Shown one piece after another: positions 34,693 through 43,383 of a stretch of DNA of 64,000 nt. The stretch is from positions 4,703,001 to 4,767,000 of the forward strand of contig NZ_JAZHSB010000001.1 of NCBI RefSeq assembly GCF_036924715.1, written 5' to 3'. The notes beneath the pieces are model-generated. The model did not search any database and was not told the DNA's origin. It saw only the letters and a list, made by a program, of their open reading frames with translations. This DNA comes from Bradyrhizobium sp. AZCC 1721 (GTDB taxonomy: Bacteria; Pseudomonadota; Alphaproteobacteria; Rhizobiales; Xanthobacteraceae). The translations under genes were made by a program, and so were the position numbers. The number at the start of each line of letters is the position of its first letter. Within the stretch, counting starts at the first letter, position 1.

Positions 34693-35284
34693 CGCGGGGA
34701 ACCCATGGTGAGGCGTCCGCGACCATCTCCGTCTGGCGCGTCGTGGAACGGGAGCTTTAACATAAGTTTGAAAATGCCTTCCTTACGCATACTCACTCAA
34801 ACGTGCTCTCAATCTCTAACAACAAATTCCAAACGCTCGGGCGCGAGGCAGGCCGCTCGCGGCATCTCAAGAAGTTAGATGCAAATGGGCTACCGGACGC
34901 AACCGTAAAATGCGCATGGGTAACACCGTAAGCTTACGGGGATAGTATGGTTCCATTCCGGCCCACGGCAAGTCGCGGTCAAAAAGACTGTTCCATTTTT
35001 GAAACTGCCGATCCGTGCGCTCAGTGAGATCAAACCTCGGGCGCAATGCGTCGCGAGATCGCGAACTCATATTCAGTGTGTCGCCCCTGCGAACGCAGGG
35101 ACCCATAATCACAAATGCGAATTGGGAAATGAAGCTGGAGCCCGCGATCGCATCAACAACCACGAGCAGTGGTTATGGGTGCCCTGAGTTCGCAGGGACG
35201 ACACCCGATGTTAGGCTCTTGGGTAATGACGTCAATCCGTCCTCGTCATTGCGAGTAGCAGAGCGACGACTTGTTCGCATCCGC
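34693..35284. other. 592-bp region with no recognised gene
   Basis: It lies upstream of the Crp/Fnr gene and downstream of the DUF2778 gene. I see only short frames without ribosome sites. The one structured part is the inverted repeat at 35078-35204. The Crp/Fnr promoter should lie in the first 150 bases. Confidence 0.6.
35078..35204. repeat. Inverted repeat, 'gtgtcgcccctgcgaacgcaggga' type
   Basis: GTGTCGCCCCTGCGAACGCAGGGACCCAT (from 35078) and ATGGGTGCCCTGAGTTCGCAGGGACGACAC (to 35204) are imperfect inverted arms about 70 bases apart, each with its own small CCTGCG...CGCAGG hairpin. The left arm continues AATCAC, matched by GTGGTT on the right. Confidence 0.8.
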
Positions 35285-36442
35285 CTATTGGACCTTCACC
35301 AGCACGGCGAGCCGGCGGATGCCCTTGTTGCGATAGGCGTCGAGGAAGGCATAGTAGTCCTTGAACGAGACGCAGCCGTTGGACTGGCCGCTCGGCCCGA
35401 GCATGTAGCTGTGCGCGAGCAGTCCGTCGCGGCCGTAGATTTTTTCCTCGCCGCCGATCGGCGTCAGCCGCAGCGCCGGCACGCCGTGAAACAGCGCCTC
35501 GCGCGGCTTCAGTTCGTAAATGTGCGGCGGCGTCACGCCCTGCATCCGCACATGCGAATATTTGGGATCGTCCATCTTCGAGCCCAGTCCCGAATGCGCC
35601 TCGAGCTGGGTACCGTCGGGCAGATAGACCTTGCGCGCGGTGATGTCATAGACGGCAGTCTGGCGATCATAGGGCGGCGAGCCGCCCATCATCGGGTTCT
35701 GGCTTCGCGTATCGATGATGCTGCCGGTGACGTTGGCGTCGGCGGATGCGAAAGCGAGCAGCGAGTTCTGCGAAGGCTGCTTGCCCCACAGTTTTTCAAC
35801 CATGGTCTGCTTGTCGTTGGAAGCAATCGACATCACGGCGGCCTTGGCGCGCTGTGCCATGTCGCGAACGGTGGAGCCGGATGCCTTCGCGGTCTTGGCT
35901 TCAGTCTCTGCCGGCGCCGGCGCAGGTGCGTTCAAGGCGAGCTTGGTGGCAGGGGCAGAAATCTTCGGCTTCGCCGCTTCCACGAGCTTCGGAGCTTGAA
36001 CGGCTTTCGGCGCTTCGGCCGGCGGCGAAGCTTCCGCCAGTTTCGTCGGTTCGACGGGCTTAAATTCGACCGCTCTCGAGGGCTCGCCTTGCGCGGCGGC
36101 GGCTGCGAACCTTTCGTTGAACATCAGCGAACTCGCGACGTTCTCCGGGGCGGGCATCACCAGCGACTGTTGCGGCAGCGAGGCGAAAATCTCATTGAAG
36201 GCCGGCCGCACGGCATGCACCGCGACGGTGCTCGGGTTGTTGACGGCGGGCGCCTCGAAGCCGGCGTTGTTCACGGATGGATAGATGCTGGCGCCGAGCA
36301 CGTTGGTGTAGACGGTCCAGGCGCAGCCCAGCACGAGGCCTGCGACCGCGATGCCGCCGACAAAATATTGGGGAATGCCTTTGCGGGAGGATTTCCCGCG
36401 GCTGCGGGCCGCAGGACCGAACGCACGCGTACGCTTACTCAT
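35285..36442 (-). CDS. DUF2778 (Tlde1-like L,D-transpeptidase fold) protein with membrane anchor
   Basis: 385-residue protein. A basic cytoplasmic start precedes one membrane helix (YFVGGIAVAGLVLGCAWTVY, about 26-45). A long Pro/Ala/Lys-rich linker follows to about residue 190, then a C-terminal DUF2778 domain. That domain shows His283 in AHSGLGS, His344 in AHSYMLGPSG and Cys357 in QSNGCVSF, matching the His/Cys active site of L,D-transpeptidase-type enzymes. Related domains in type VI effectors attack peptidoglycan tetrapeptides. Here the anchored form suggests a periplasmic cell-wall role rather than a secreted toxin (inference). Confidence 0.8.
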   Translation of the reverse strand: MSKRTRAFGPAARSRGKSSRKGIPQYFVGGIAVAGLVLGCAWTVYTNVLGASIYPSVNNAGFEAPAVNNPSTVAVHAVRPAFNEIFASLPQQSLVMPAPENVASSLMFNERFAAAAAQGEPSRAVEFKPVEPTKLAEASPPAEAPKAVQAPKLVEAAKPKISAPATKLALNAPAPAPAETEAKTAKASGSTVRDMAQRAKAAVMSIASNDKQTMVEKLWGKQPSQNSLLAFASADANVTGSIIDTRSQNPMMGGSPPYDRQTAVYDITARKVYLPDGTQLEAHSGLGSKMDDPKYSHVRMQGVTPPHIYELKPREALFHGVPALRLTPIGGEEKIYGRDGLLAHSYMLGPSGQSNGCVSFKDYYAFLDAYRNKGIRRLAVLVKVQ

Positions 36443-36652
36443 TCACACAACGCCCAGAACAACAATTCCACCAAGTCCCCTTTGATGCTGCGTCCGGAGA
36501 CGTTGCCTGCAGCATCTCGCAGAGGCACAGAGCGTCATTAAGGCGACTTTTAGTTAAATCCGGCTTAAACGCGGGCGGATGTAAGGCGGGCTCAAATCCA
36601 TGGAACTATTGGAGAAATTTCCCCGCAATGATGCGGGCGCTGGTCCCCATCA

Positions 36653-36687
36653 GGGACACCCGGCGTGACGTAAACGCCGGATGTCCC
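36653..36687. repeat. Hairpin between the RtcB and DUF2778 genes
   Basis: GGGACACCCGGCGT and ACGCCGGATGTCCC pair over 14 positions with one mismatch around a 7-base loop. It sits 20 bases after the rtcB stop and could end that transcript, but no T-run follows. Confidence 0.6.
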
Positions 36688-36707
36688 ATAACGGGCCAAG
36701 TTCGGCC

Positions 36708-38048
36708 TCAATCCTTGAATGGATCGAACTCGTTCTCGCCCGCCATCGCCACGGCGAACGGACGCAGCGTGTGCTGCACCCTGATCGAGCCGGCGTGCTC
36801 CGCGATCACCTCCGGCAATCGGCGATAGGCCATCGGGCTTTCATCGAGGTCCGCGCCGATCAACGCCACGCCACGCGATTGCAACCATGCGTCCATCTCG
36901 GCCCGCGTGAACCGGCGCTTGGCCTCCCTGCGGCCAAACAAACGGCCCGCGCCGTGCACGGTCGAGTAGAGCGAAGCCTTCGCCTCGTCGCTGTCGACAC
37001 CTTCGACGATGACAGCGTCGTCGCCCATCGATCCGCCGATGAAGCCACGCTGTCCCGGAAATGCCGGGGTCGCGCCCTTGCGAACCACCCACAAATCCTT
37101 GCCGCCATGGTTCTCCCGCCACGCGTAATTGTGGTGGTTGTGAACCATGTCGGTGATCGCGCCGCCGATGATCCGACGCACGCGCTCGACCACCCATTCG
37201 CGGCCGGCATAGGAGTAGCGCCCGGCGAGTTGCATCGCCGCGATGTAGCGCCGCCCGATCTCGCTGTCCTCGTCGATGACGGCGGGCGGCACGTTCATGC
37301 CGTCCTTACCGCCGGCGGCCTCGAGATAGCGGGTCGCGCTGGTATGGCCGAGGCCACGGCTGCCGAAATGCACGCCGATCCAGACAAAGCCCTCCTCGTC
37401 GCGCATCAGGTCGACGTAGTGGTTGCCCGATCCGACGGTGCCGAGTTGCGACACTGCCTTCTGCCGATAGGCGCCCATGTCGGATTCACGCCACGCGTCA
37501 TCATCGTCGAACAGTTCATGCTCGACCCGCTCGTCGTTGGTGCGACCGACGCCGAACGAAATCACGCTGTGCACGTCCCTGATGGTCGTGCCGACATTGC
37601 TTTCGATCTGGCTGAACGGCGTATCGAGGCGCACGGCCATGTTGCCGCAGCCGATGTCGAAGCCGACGCCGGAGATGCTGATCTGCTTCTCATAGGCAAT
37701 CACGCCGCCGACTGGCTGCGCATAACCGAGATGGCCGTCCGCGCAAATGACGCCGGCGACGGCGTTGCCGACTGACATGCAATTGCGCATCTGCGCGATC
37801 GTTGCGTCCTCGTGCTTGCCGAAGATCTTGAGCGGGCTGTTCTGGTATTGCGCCGCCTGCGGCTTGCTGGCGATGTCAGTGGCAACAGCCTCCGCATCGC
37901 GCACGAGCTTTTCCTTGCGCGCGGCGTCGCGAAACAGGCACCAGGTCGGCATCGGCCGCTGACCGGGCCGGTCGATCTTGGCGTCGGGCTCGAGCCCCGC
38001 TTCAATGGCCAAAGCCCTCGCGCGCTCCTGGTAGGGATCGGATCGCAT
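36708..38048 (-). CDS. rtcB: RtcB-type RNA ligase
   Basis: 446-residue RNA ligase that joins 3'-phosphate or 2',3'-cyclic phosphate ends to 5'-OH ends using GTP and Mn2+. The metal and nucleophile residues are all visible: Cys134 in GFDIGCGNM, His210 in GSGNHYVDL, His227 in VHFGSRG, the HNHHNYAW cluster at 303-310, and the guanylylated His365 in VHGAGR. The start at 38048 follows AAGGAGG. No RtcA cyclase or RtcR regulator is adjacent, so it is a stand-alone copy. Confidence 0.93.
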   Translation of the reverse strand: MRSDPYQERARALAIEAGLEPDAKIDRPGQRPMPTWCLFRDAARKEKLVRDAEAVATDIASKPQAAQYQNSPLKIFGKHEDATIAQMRNCMSVGNAVAGVICADGHLGYAQPVGGVIAYEKQISISGVGFDIGCGNMAVRLDTPFSQIESNVGTTIRDVHSVISFGVGRTNDERVEHELFDDDDAWRESDMGAYRQKAVSQLGTVGSGNHYVDLMRDEEGFVWIGVHFGSRGLGHTSATRYLEAAGGKDGMNVPPAVIDEDSEIGRRYIAAMQLAGRYSYAGREWVVERVRRIIGGAITDMVHNHHNYAWRENHGGKDLWVVRKGATPAFPGQRGFIGGSMGDDAVIVEGVDSDEAKASLYSTVHGAGRLFGRREAKRRFTRAEMDAWLQSRGVALIGADLDESPMAYRRLPEVIAEHAGSIRVQHTLRPFAVAMAGENEFDPFKD

Positions 38049-38105
38049 CTCATCCTCCTTCACAACAATACTTCAATCCGAAGGCCGTTCCGGACTCCGG
38101 TGCGT

Positions 38106-38127
38106 CCCGTGTCAGTCGCGACACGGG
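38106..38127. promoter_or_regulatory. Palindrome upstream of rtcB, possible operator
   Basis: CCCGTGTC - 6 bases - GACACGGG, a perfect 8-bp inverted repeat about 60 bp before the rtcB start. It might be a regulator site or part of the leader; nothing else supports either. Confidence 0.35.
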
Positions 38128-38449
38128 TCGGTTGGGACAGGGAGGAATTATGAGGTCTAGCTTGCCACGAATGGCACACCGCGGATCGTTCCCTGCCTCG
38201 ACGGCAGGGGGACACCCGCTGCCGTTTTATGCTGGTAGTTTGCTTTGGTGGTACGATTCACCAATCGAATACACACCAATTGCGCACGTCAAAGCACGAC
38301 CGCGCCGGACGACCGGCTGGCCTGCACAACGTGACGGATTGGTGTCTATGCGAAGCATCGTCTTTCCAATGATCGGCGGAAGCGCGCGATCACATACATC
38401 AATTTCCGGGTTTGTAAATAGCGCCTACAACGTCCGCGCGTCGCGGGCG
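38128..38449. other. 322-bp region with no recognised gene
   Basis: Lies between the rtcB leader and the end of the DUF899 gene. It has no open frame with a plausible ribosome site and no repeat of the types seen elsewhere. Confidence 0.5.
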
Positions 38450-39145
38450 CTAGTAGCTCAGCCGCGGATACCAGTCCTTGCCACGCCCTTCGGGCGTGGT
38501 GTCGAGAATGGTCCACAGCGGATCGAAGTCGGGCGCGCCGCGGGGGTCCTGTCCGGGATCGGCGGTCGACGGTCCCATTTCAGCGGACCAGAAATGGCAG
38601 ATGCTGCCGTCACGCCGGGTGAACACGGTGTAGCCGGGCGCATCGGCATCCGCCGCGCTGACATAGTCGCGCGTGTAATCGCCCGACGCATCGGAATAGA
38701 TCCTGTGCCGTGTCCAGCCGCGCGCCTTCTTCGCCTCGATCAATCGCGCGATCGGCGAGCGCGCCACGAACACGAAGGCGATGCGCTGTTCGACGTCGGG
38801 CAGCTTGCCTTCCCAGGTGCTCATGAACGAGGTGCACATCGGGCACAGTTGTTCGCGCTGCGGGCCGAACATGTAGCTGTAGATCACGAGCGTCTGCTTG
38901 TCGCCGAACAGGTCCGACAAGGTGGCCTTGCCGCCCTCGCCTTCGAATTGATAGTTTTTCGTCACCGCGCCGCCCGGCGGCAACGCCCGGCGCAATTCGG
39001 CGACCCGTTCGATGTGACGGCGCAGTTCAATCTCCTCGGCCAGCAATTGCTCACGGGCGCGGCGATATTCGGCGCTCTCGTTGGGAAAGCGCACGCTGTT
39101 TCCGCGGGCGAGGTCGGCGGCGGGTTTCAGGGCGGAACTGGACAT
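38450..39145 (-). CDS. DUF899 family thioredoxin-like protein
   Basis: 231-residue protein of the DUF899 family, which has a thioredoxin-like fold. An N-terminal helical part (EYRRAREQLLAEEIELRRHI) leads into KNYQFEGEGGKATLSDLFGD and then LCPMCTSFMSTWEG, where CPMC sits in the place of the thioredoxin CxxC. IYSDASGDYTRDY and FWSAEMGP follow. A thiol oxidoreductase role is plausible but unproven. The gene stands alone. Confidence 0.85.
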   Translation of the reverse strand: MSSSALKPAADLARGNSVRFPNESAEYRRAREQLLAEEIELRRHIERVAELRRALPPGGAVTKNYQFEGEGGKATLSDLFGDKQTLVIYSYMFGPQREQLCPMCTSFMSTWEGKLPDVEQRIAFVFVARSPIARLIEAKKARGWTRHRIYSDASGDYTRDYVSAADADAPGYTVFTRRDGSICHFWSAEMGPSTADPGQDPRGAPDFDPLWTILDTTPEGRGKDWYPRLSY

Positions 39146-39433
39146 GGCAACACCTCGGTTGTGGTCGAGTGGTTACAAGACGTTTCGCGCCTCTTCGATC
39201 CGACACCTGCGCAACGGAAATTTCGCTGTTCCTGCCGCAGTTTCGGTCCATTTTCGAGCCGTTTCTGTGCTGTTTTACCGGATCTTTTTGCCGAACCGCC
39301 GGATCGGAAGACTTCGCCGAACCTTACCCGCCGAAGGCCGACATACTATTGGCTTTGCATTGGATCGCGCGCTCGATACGGTGCCGTATCATCCTAGTCC
39401 TCTGTTTTCGCCGCACCCCAAAAGGGAGCCGCC

Positions 39434-39955
39434 ATGACAATGCTGGCACGCGCCGGATCGATCGCCTTCGCAGGCATGCTGCTGTTCGCCGGAGCGGCGG
39501 CGGCGCAGCCGGCAAAATCAGGCTGCACGTCCGCATCGACGGCCCAGGGAACGCAAACACTGCATTGCCAGAACGCGATCACGATCGTGGCCGAAAGCGG
39601 CGCGAAGTTCGAACTCAGGGATCGCAACCGTGATGGCCAGGTCGATTCCGTCGAACTCAGTAACAAGGCCCTGCTGCTCGAAGTGCCGAAGAAGCCGGGC
39701 CGCGTCAGGCTCGAGGTGATGACGCCACAGGCGATTGCCGCGGTGCGCAGTACCAAATGGACGGTGGACGCCGAAGGTGCAAAGACATCGGTCTTCGTCG
39801 TCAACGGCCGTGTGCGCGTGGCGCGCCCCGCCGGCCGCGGCAGCGTCGTACTCGGCGCCGGTGATGGCGTCGATGTCGAGCCGTCGGGCGAGTTGATCAT
39901 CAAGCGCTGGCCGCCTGCGCGCGTCGCGGCCCTGATGGCAAGATTAGGACAATAG
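39434..39955 (+). CDS. FecR-domain periplasmic protein
   Basis: 173-residue exported protein with a signal peptide ending near AGAAAAQPAKS. The remainder is beta-rich and contains the FecR-like segment MTPQAIAAVRSTKWTVDAEG, followed by TSVFVVNGRVRV. This is not an iron-signalling FecR but the short type often encoded next to CHASE2 cyclases. The cyclase gene starts 11 bp downstream, so the two probably act together, with this protein in the periplasm near the CHASE2 sensor. Confidence 0.8.
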   Translation: MTMLARAGSIAFAGMLLFAGAAAAQPAKSGCTSASTAQGTQTLHCQNAITIVAESGAKFELRDRNRDGQVDSVELSNKALLLEVPKKPGRVRLEVMTPQAIAAVRSTKWTVDAEGAKTSVFVVNGRVRVARPAGRGSVVLGAGDGVDVEPSGELIIKRWPPARVAALMARLGQ

Positions 39956-39966
39956 AAGCCGAGCGG

Positions 39967-41862
39967 ATGAGCCGTCGACGCCTTCATATTCTGGTTGTGT
40001 TGCTTTGCACGGGATTATGGGCAGGCGCGATATGGCTCGGCCATTCGGCCGGCCATTTGCGGTTTCTCGACCGGCTCGAGTCGGCATTGACCGACGTGCG
40101 CACGCTGGTGCGCGGCGTGAAGGCGCCGCCGGACCTCGTCACGATCGTTGCGATCGACGACACCGTCGTCAAACTCGTCGGCACCTATCCCCTGCCGCGC
40201 GCAGAGATAGCCAAAATCGTCGAGGCGATCGCGCGGCTGGAGCCCAAAGTCATCGCGATCGACCTCCTGCTGATCGACAAGGGACCGGCCGACGGCGATG
40301 CGGCGCTCGCGAAATCGCTCGCGGCGGGTCCGACGGTGCTTGCAGCGGCTGCGGTATTTTCGAACACCGTTCAGCCTTCCGCGGAGAACGATGGCCCACT
40401 GGCCGACCTGCCGAAGGCCAGCCGCTTCCTGCCGCCGCTGCCGGCATTCGCCGACCGCGCGGAAGTCGGTATCGCCAATGTTGCTACAGGCCAGACCGGC
40501 ACGCCGCTCTCGGTCCCGATGCTGTTCCGGACACGCGACAAGATCGAGCTGTCGTTTCCGCTCCGTGTCGCATCGATCGCGATCGACCAACCGCTGACGA
40601 TCGAGCCCGACCGCCTCAGGTTCGGCGATCGGCTGATCCCAACCGCCTCCCACTATGCGCTGCCGATTTCCTATTACGGACCACGCCAGACCATTCGCAC
40701 GATCAGTGCCGCCAATCTGGTCGACGGCCAGATCGACAAGGAAGCGATTCAGGGCCGCATCGTCGTGCTCGGCGCGACCGCAACCGGCGCCGGCGACTTC
40801 TTTCCGACGCCGTTCGATTCACTGATGCCTGGGGTGGAAATCATTTCCACTGCGATTACGCATCTTGTCGCAGGAGACGGCCTCGTGCGCAACCAAACGG
40901 TTCGCATCGCCGGGGCGATCACGGCGATCCTGCTGCCGATGTTGCTGGTCGGTTTGCTGGTGTGGCGGCGAAACCCGATCGGTCTCGTGGCGGTCAGCGC
41001 GGTCGTGCTGGCATGGGCGACTGCGAACACGATTGCTTTCGCGCACGGCATCTGGCTCGACGCCGCGACGACCATTGCGGCAGCAGCGCCGCCGCTCATG
41101 CTGTTCGGCGCGGTCCAGCTATGGTCGGGCCGGCGCAGCGCCCAGCATCTCGCCGTGCAAAACAGGCTGCTCGAACAATTCCAGACGCCGGGCCTGCAGG
41201 AATGGCTAACACGCGATCCTGACTTCCTGCTGGCGCCGGTCCGGCAGAATGCCGCAGTCGTGTTCGTCGATCTCTCTGGATTTACCTCGCTCAGCGAAAC
41301 GCTCGATCCGGATGCCACGCGGGGGCTATTGAAGGAATTTCACGCGCTGGTCGACAAGGAAGTGACGCGATGCGGCGGCATGATCACGAGTTTTCTCGGC
41401 GACGGCGCCATGATCCTGTTCGGCCTGCCGAAGCCGGCTGAGGATGACGCTACGCGCGCGGCACAATGTTCGATTGCGCTCTGCGTCAAGACCGAACGCT
41501 GGATCGAAGCGTTGCCGCCGCCGATCGCCGTGCGGATCGGCTTCAAGATCGGCGCGCATTTCGGGCCGATCGTTGCCTCCCGGCTCGGCGGCCGCAACCA
41601 TCAGCACATCACCGCGACCGGTGACACCGTCAACGTCGCAAGCCGGTTGATGGAAGTGGCGGCCCGCCACGATGTCCGGCTGGCGCTCAGCGACACGTTG
41701 CGCATCGCAGCCAAACGCACCGGCGCGCGGCTGAAAACCGGAAGCCTTGCCGGTCCCGTCGAAGCGCAGATTCGCGGCCGATCAGGCTCGCTCGCGGTCT
41801 GGCTGTGGCGGAGCGAACGCCCCACGCTGGACCAACGCACGCATCGCGACGCCGCCGAGTGA
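39967..41862 (+). CDS. CHASE2-domain adenylate/guanylate cyclase
   Basis: 631-residue membrane cyclase. After an N-terminal helix comes a large extracytoplasmic CHASE2 domain (about 30-305, with VTIVAIDDTVVKL and PKVIAIDLLLIDKG). Three membrane helices (about 315-385) and a class III cyclase domain follow. Metal-binding Asp residues lie in VVFVDLSGFTSLSE (about 433) and SFLGDGAMILFG. The ITATGDTVNVASRL block carries the transition-state Asn and Arg. It likely makes cAMP in answer to a periplasmic signal. It is paired with the FecR-domain gene. Confidence 0.92.
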   Translation: MSRRRLHILVVLLCTGLWAGAIWLGHSAGHLRFLDRLESALTDVRTLVRGVKAPPDLVTIVAIDDTVVKLVGTYPLPRAEIAKIVEAIARLEPKVIAIDLLLIDKGPADGDAALAKSLAAGPTVLAAAAVFSNTVQPSAENDGPLADLPKASRFLPPLPAFADRAEVGIANVATGQTGTPLSVPMLFRTRDKIELSFPLRVASIAIDQPLTIEPDRLRFGDRLIPTASHYALPISYYGPRQTIRTISAANLVDGQIDKEAIQGRIVVLGATATGAGDFFPTPFDSLMPGVEIISTAITHLVAGDGLVRNQTVRIAGAITAILLPMLLVGLLVWRRNPIGLVAVSAVVLAWATANTIAFAHGIWLDAATTIAAAAPPLMLFGAVQLWSGRRSAQHLAVQNRLLEQFQTPGLQEWLTRDPDFLLAPVRQNAAVVFVDLSGFTSLSETLDPDATRGLLKEFHALVDKEVTRCGGMITSFLGDGAMILFGLPKPAEDDATRAAQCSIALCVKTERWIEALPPPIAVRIGFKIGAHFGPIVASRLGGRNHQHITATGDTVNVASRLMEVAARHDVRLALSDTLRIAAKRTGARLKTGSLAGPVEAQIRGRSGSLAVWLWRSERPTLDQRTHRDAAE

Positions 41863-41876
41863 CTGGCCCACGCGTC

Positions 41877-43376
41877 CTATCGCAGTTCCGGCGGCGGCGT
41901 GCGGTCAAACACGTCGCCCTTCGGGCCATGCATGAGATGAAGCGCATAGGTCTCGATCACGAGCGGGCCGCGCTTACGTTCGACCTCACCGATCTTCTCG
42001 ACGCGGACGAACTTGTCCTTCAACGGAGCATCGTCTCGGAGGACCTCGCGGACGTAGAGCAACGGACCTGCGAGCTGCGCCGCATCGGGCACGGGCATGT
42101 TGACCCAGCGGAAGCGCTGGCTGTGCTGCGTCACGCAGGTGCCCTTCGGCAGGTAGAAAGCGAGCCAGCCGGTGGTGCCATAGTCAGAGGCCAGCACGCA
42201 TGTGGCTCCCATTCGCGCCCGCGCCGCCTCAATCGCATCAGCCGTCTGGCGCCAGCCGATGCCGATGCTGCGCACGGTGGCATCGCGGCGATAGCCCGAC
42301 AGCATGCCGGTGTCGGCCTGCACGACCAGCAGCACAAACATAAGGACGCCACTCGGCACCGCCCAACGCCGGCAGAAGTCGACGAGGCGCTGCCAGCGCG
42401 GCTGCCATTGGACCAGATGCGCGGCGACGGCTGCGGCGACGGCGAATGCAGGATAGACCGGCGCAAACCAGTTGGCCTCGACGCGCGCATGCAGCGAATG
42501 CCAGACGAAATAGGCGACGATGATCCAGAACATCGCATTGACGAGTGCGCGCGCCGGCGGCGCACCGGCGCGGCTGCGGAACAGCGCGTAAAGCCCCATC
42601 GCGCCGAGGACCCACACCAGGGGCGTCGCAAACGCGATCTGCGTCGGAAGCAGCTCGGCGATGTAGACCGGGCGGAAATCCTCGATGCGCGCCCGCCCCA
42701 TCTGCTTGATGAAGGACACCCAGTGGTGGTCGGCGTTCCACAGAATGACCGGCGCGAAGAGCGCTAGCGCAACGAGCCCGCCGAGATAAAGCCAGGGCGA
42801 GACCAGCCAGTGCCGCAGTTTGGGAACCGCGATCAGCCAGATCAGGATGGCAGGTCCGAAGAACAGTGCGGTGTATTTCGACAGCAGCGCGCAGCCGGCC
42901 GCTGCGCCGACCGCCAGCCACCACACGCCGCGGCCGGTCTGCAGCACCTTGGCGAGCGCAAACAGCAGGAGACTGGACGCCACCAGGAGCGGCGCGTCCG
43001 GCGTCACGATCATGGTGCCGACGGCGGCCATCAGCGTGATGTTCAAAAGGACCGCAGACGAGGCTGCCACGCGCCGGCTGCCAAACAGGATGGCGCCAGC
43101 CTGGTAGATCGCCCAGCTCATCGGCAGCGCCAGCAGGATCGAGACCAGCCGCACGCCGAATTCGGTATCGCCTGCGATCAGGGTGCCGAGCCGGATCACC
43201 ACCGCGACCATCGGCGGATGATCGTAATAGCCGCCGGCCAGATGCTTCGACCACATCCAGTAATAGGCTTCATCGAAGGTGATCGGCGTGAACGCGGCAG
43301 CGATCAGGCGTAGCGCGATCAGCGCCAGGATCGCCAGACCCGTGTTGAGGGCAACCCGCGCCTCGTTCGAGGTCAT
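41877..43376 (-). CDS. Glycosyltransferase family 39 (ArnT-like) membrane protein
   Basis: 499-residue polytopic membrane glycosyltransferase that would take a sugar from a polyprenyl-phosphate donor. The catalytic DE pair is in ITFDEAYYWMWSKHL (about 34-48), followed by YYDHPPMVAV, both typical of the family. About ten hydrophobic segments fill the middle and a periplasmic C-terminal domain ends it. It lies 7 bp after the GT2-GtrA gene, which probably makes its lipid-linked donor. The target (lipid A, glycan or protein) is not evident. Confidence 0.87.
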   Translation of the reverse strand: MTSNEARVALNTGLAILALIALRLIAAAFTPITFDEAYYWMWSKHLAGGYYDHPPMVAVVIRLGTLIAGDTEFGVRLVSILLALPMSWAIYQAGAILFGSRRVAASSAVLLNITLMAAVGTMIVTPDAPLLVASSLLLFALAKVLQTGRGVWWLAVGAAAGCALLSKYTALFFGPAILIWLIAVPKLRHWLVSPWLYLGGLVALALFAPVILWNADHHWVSFIKQMGRARIEDFRPVYIAELLPTQIAFATPLVWVLGAMGLYALFRSRAGAPPARALVNAMFWIIVAYFVWHSLHARVEANWFAPVYPAFAVAAAVAAHLVQWQPRWQRLVDFCRRWAVPSGVLMFVLLVVQADTGMLSGYRRDATVRSIGIGWRQTADAIEAARARMGATCVLASDYGTTGWLAFYLPKGTCVTQHSQRFRWVNMPVPDAAQLAGPLLYVREVLRDDAPLKDKFVRVEKIGEVERKRGPLVIETYALHLMHGPKGDVFDRTPPPELR

Positions 43377-43383
43377 CTTCCGA

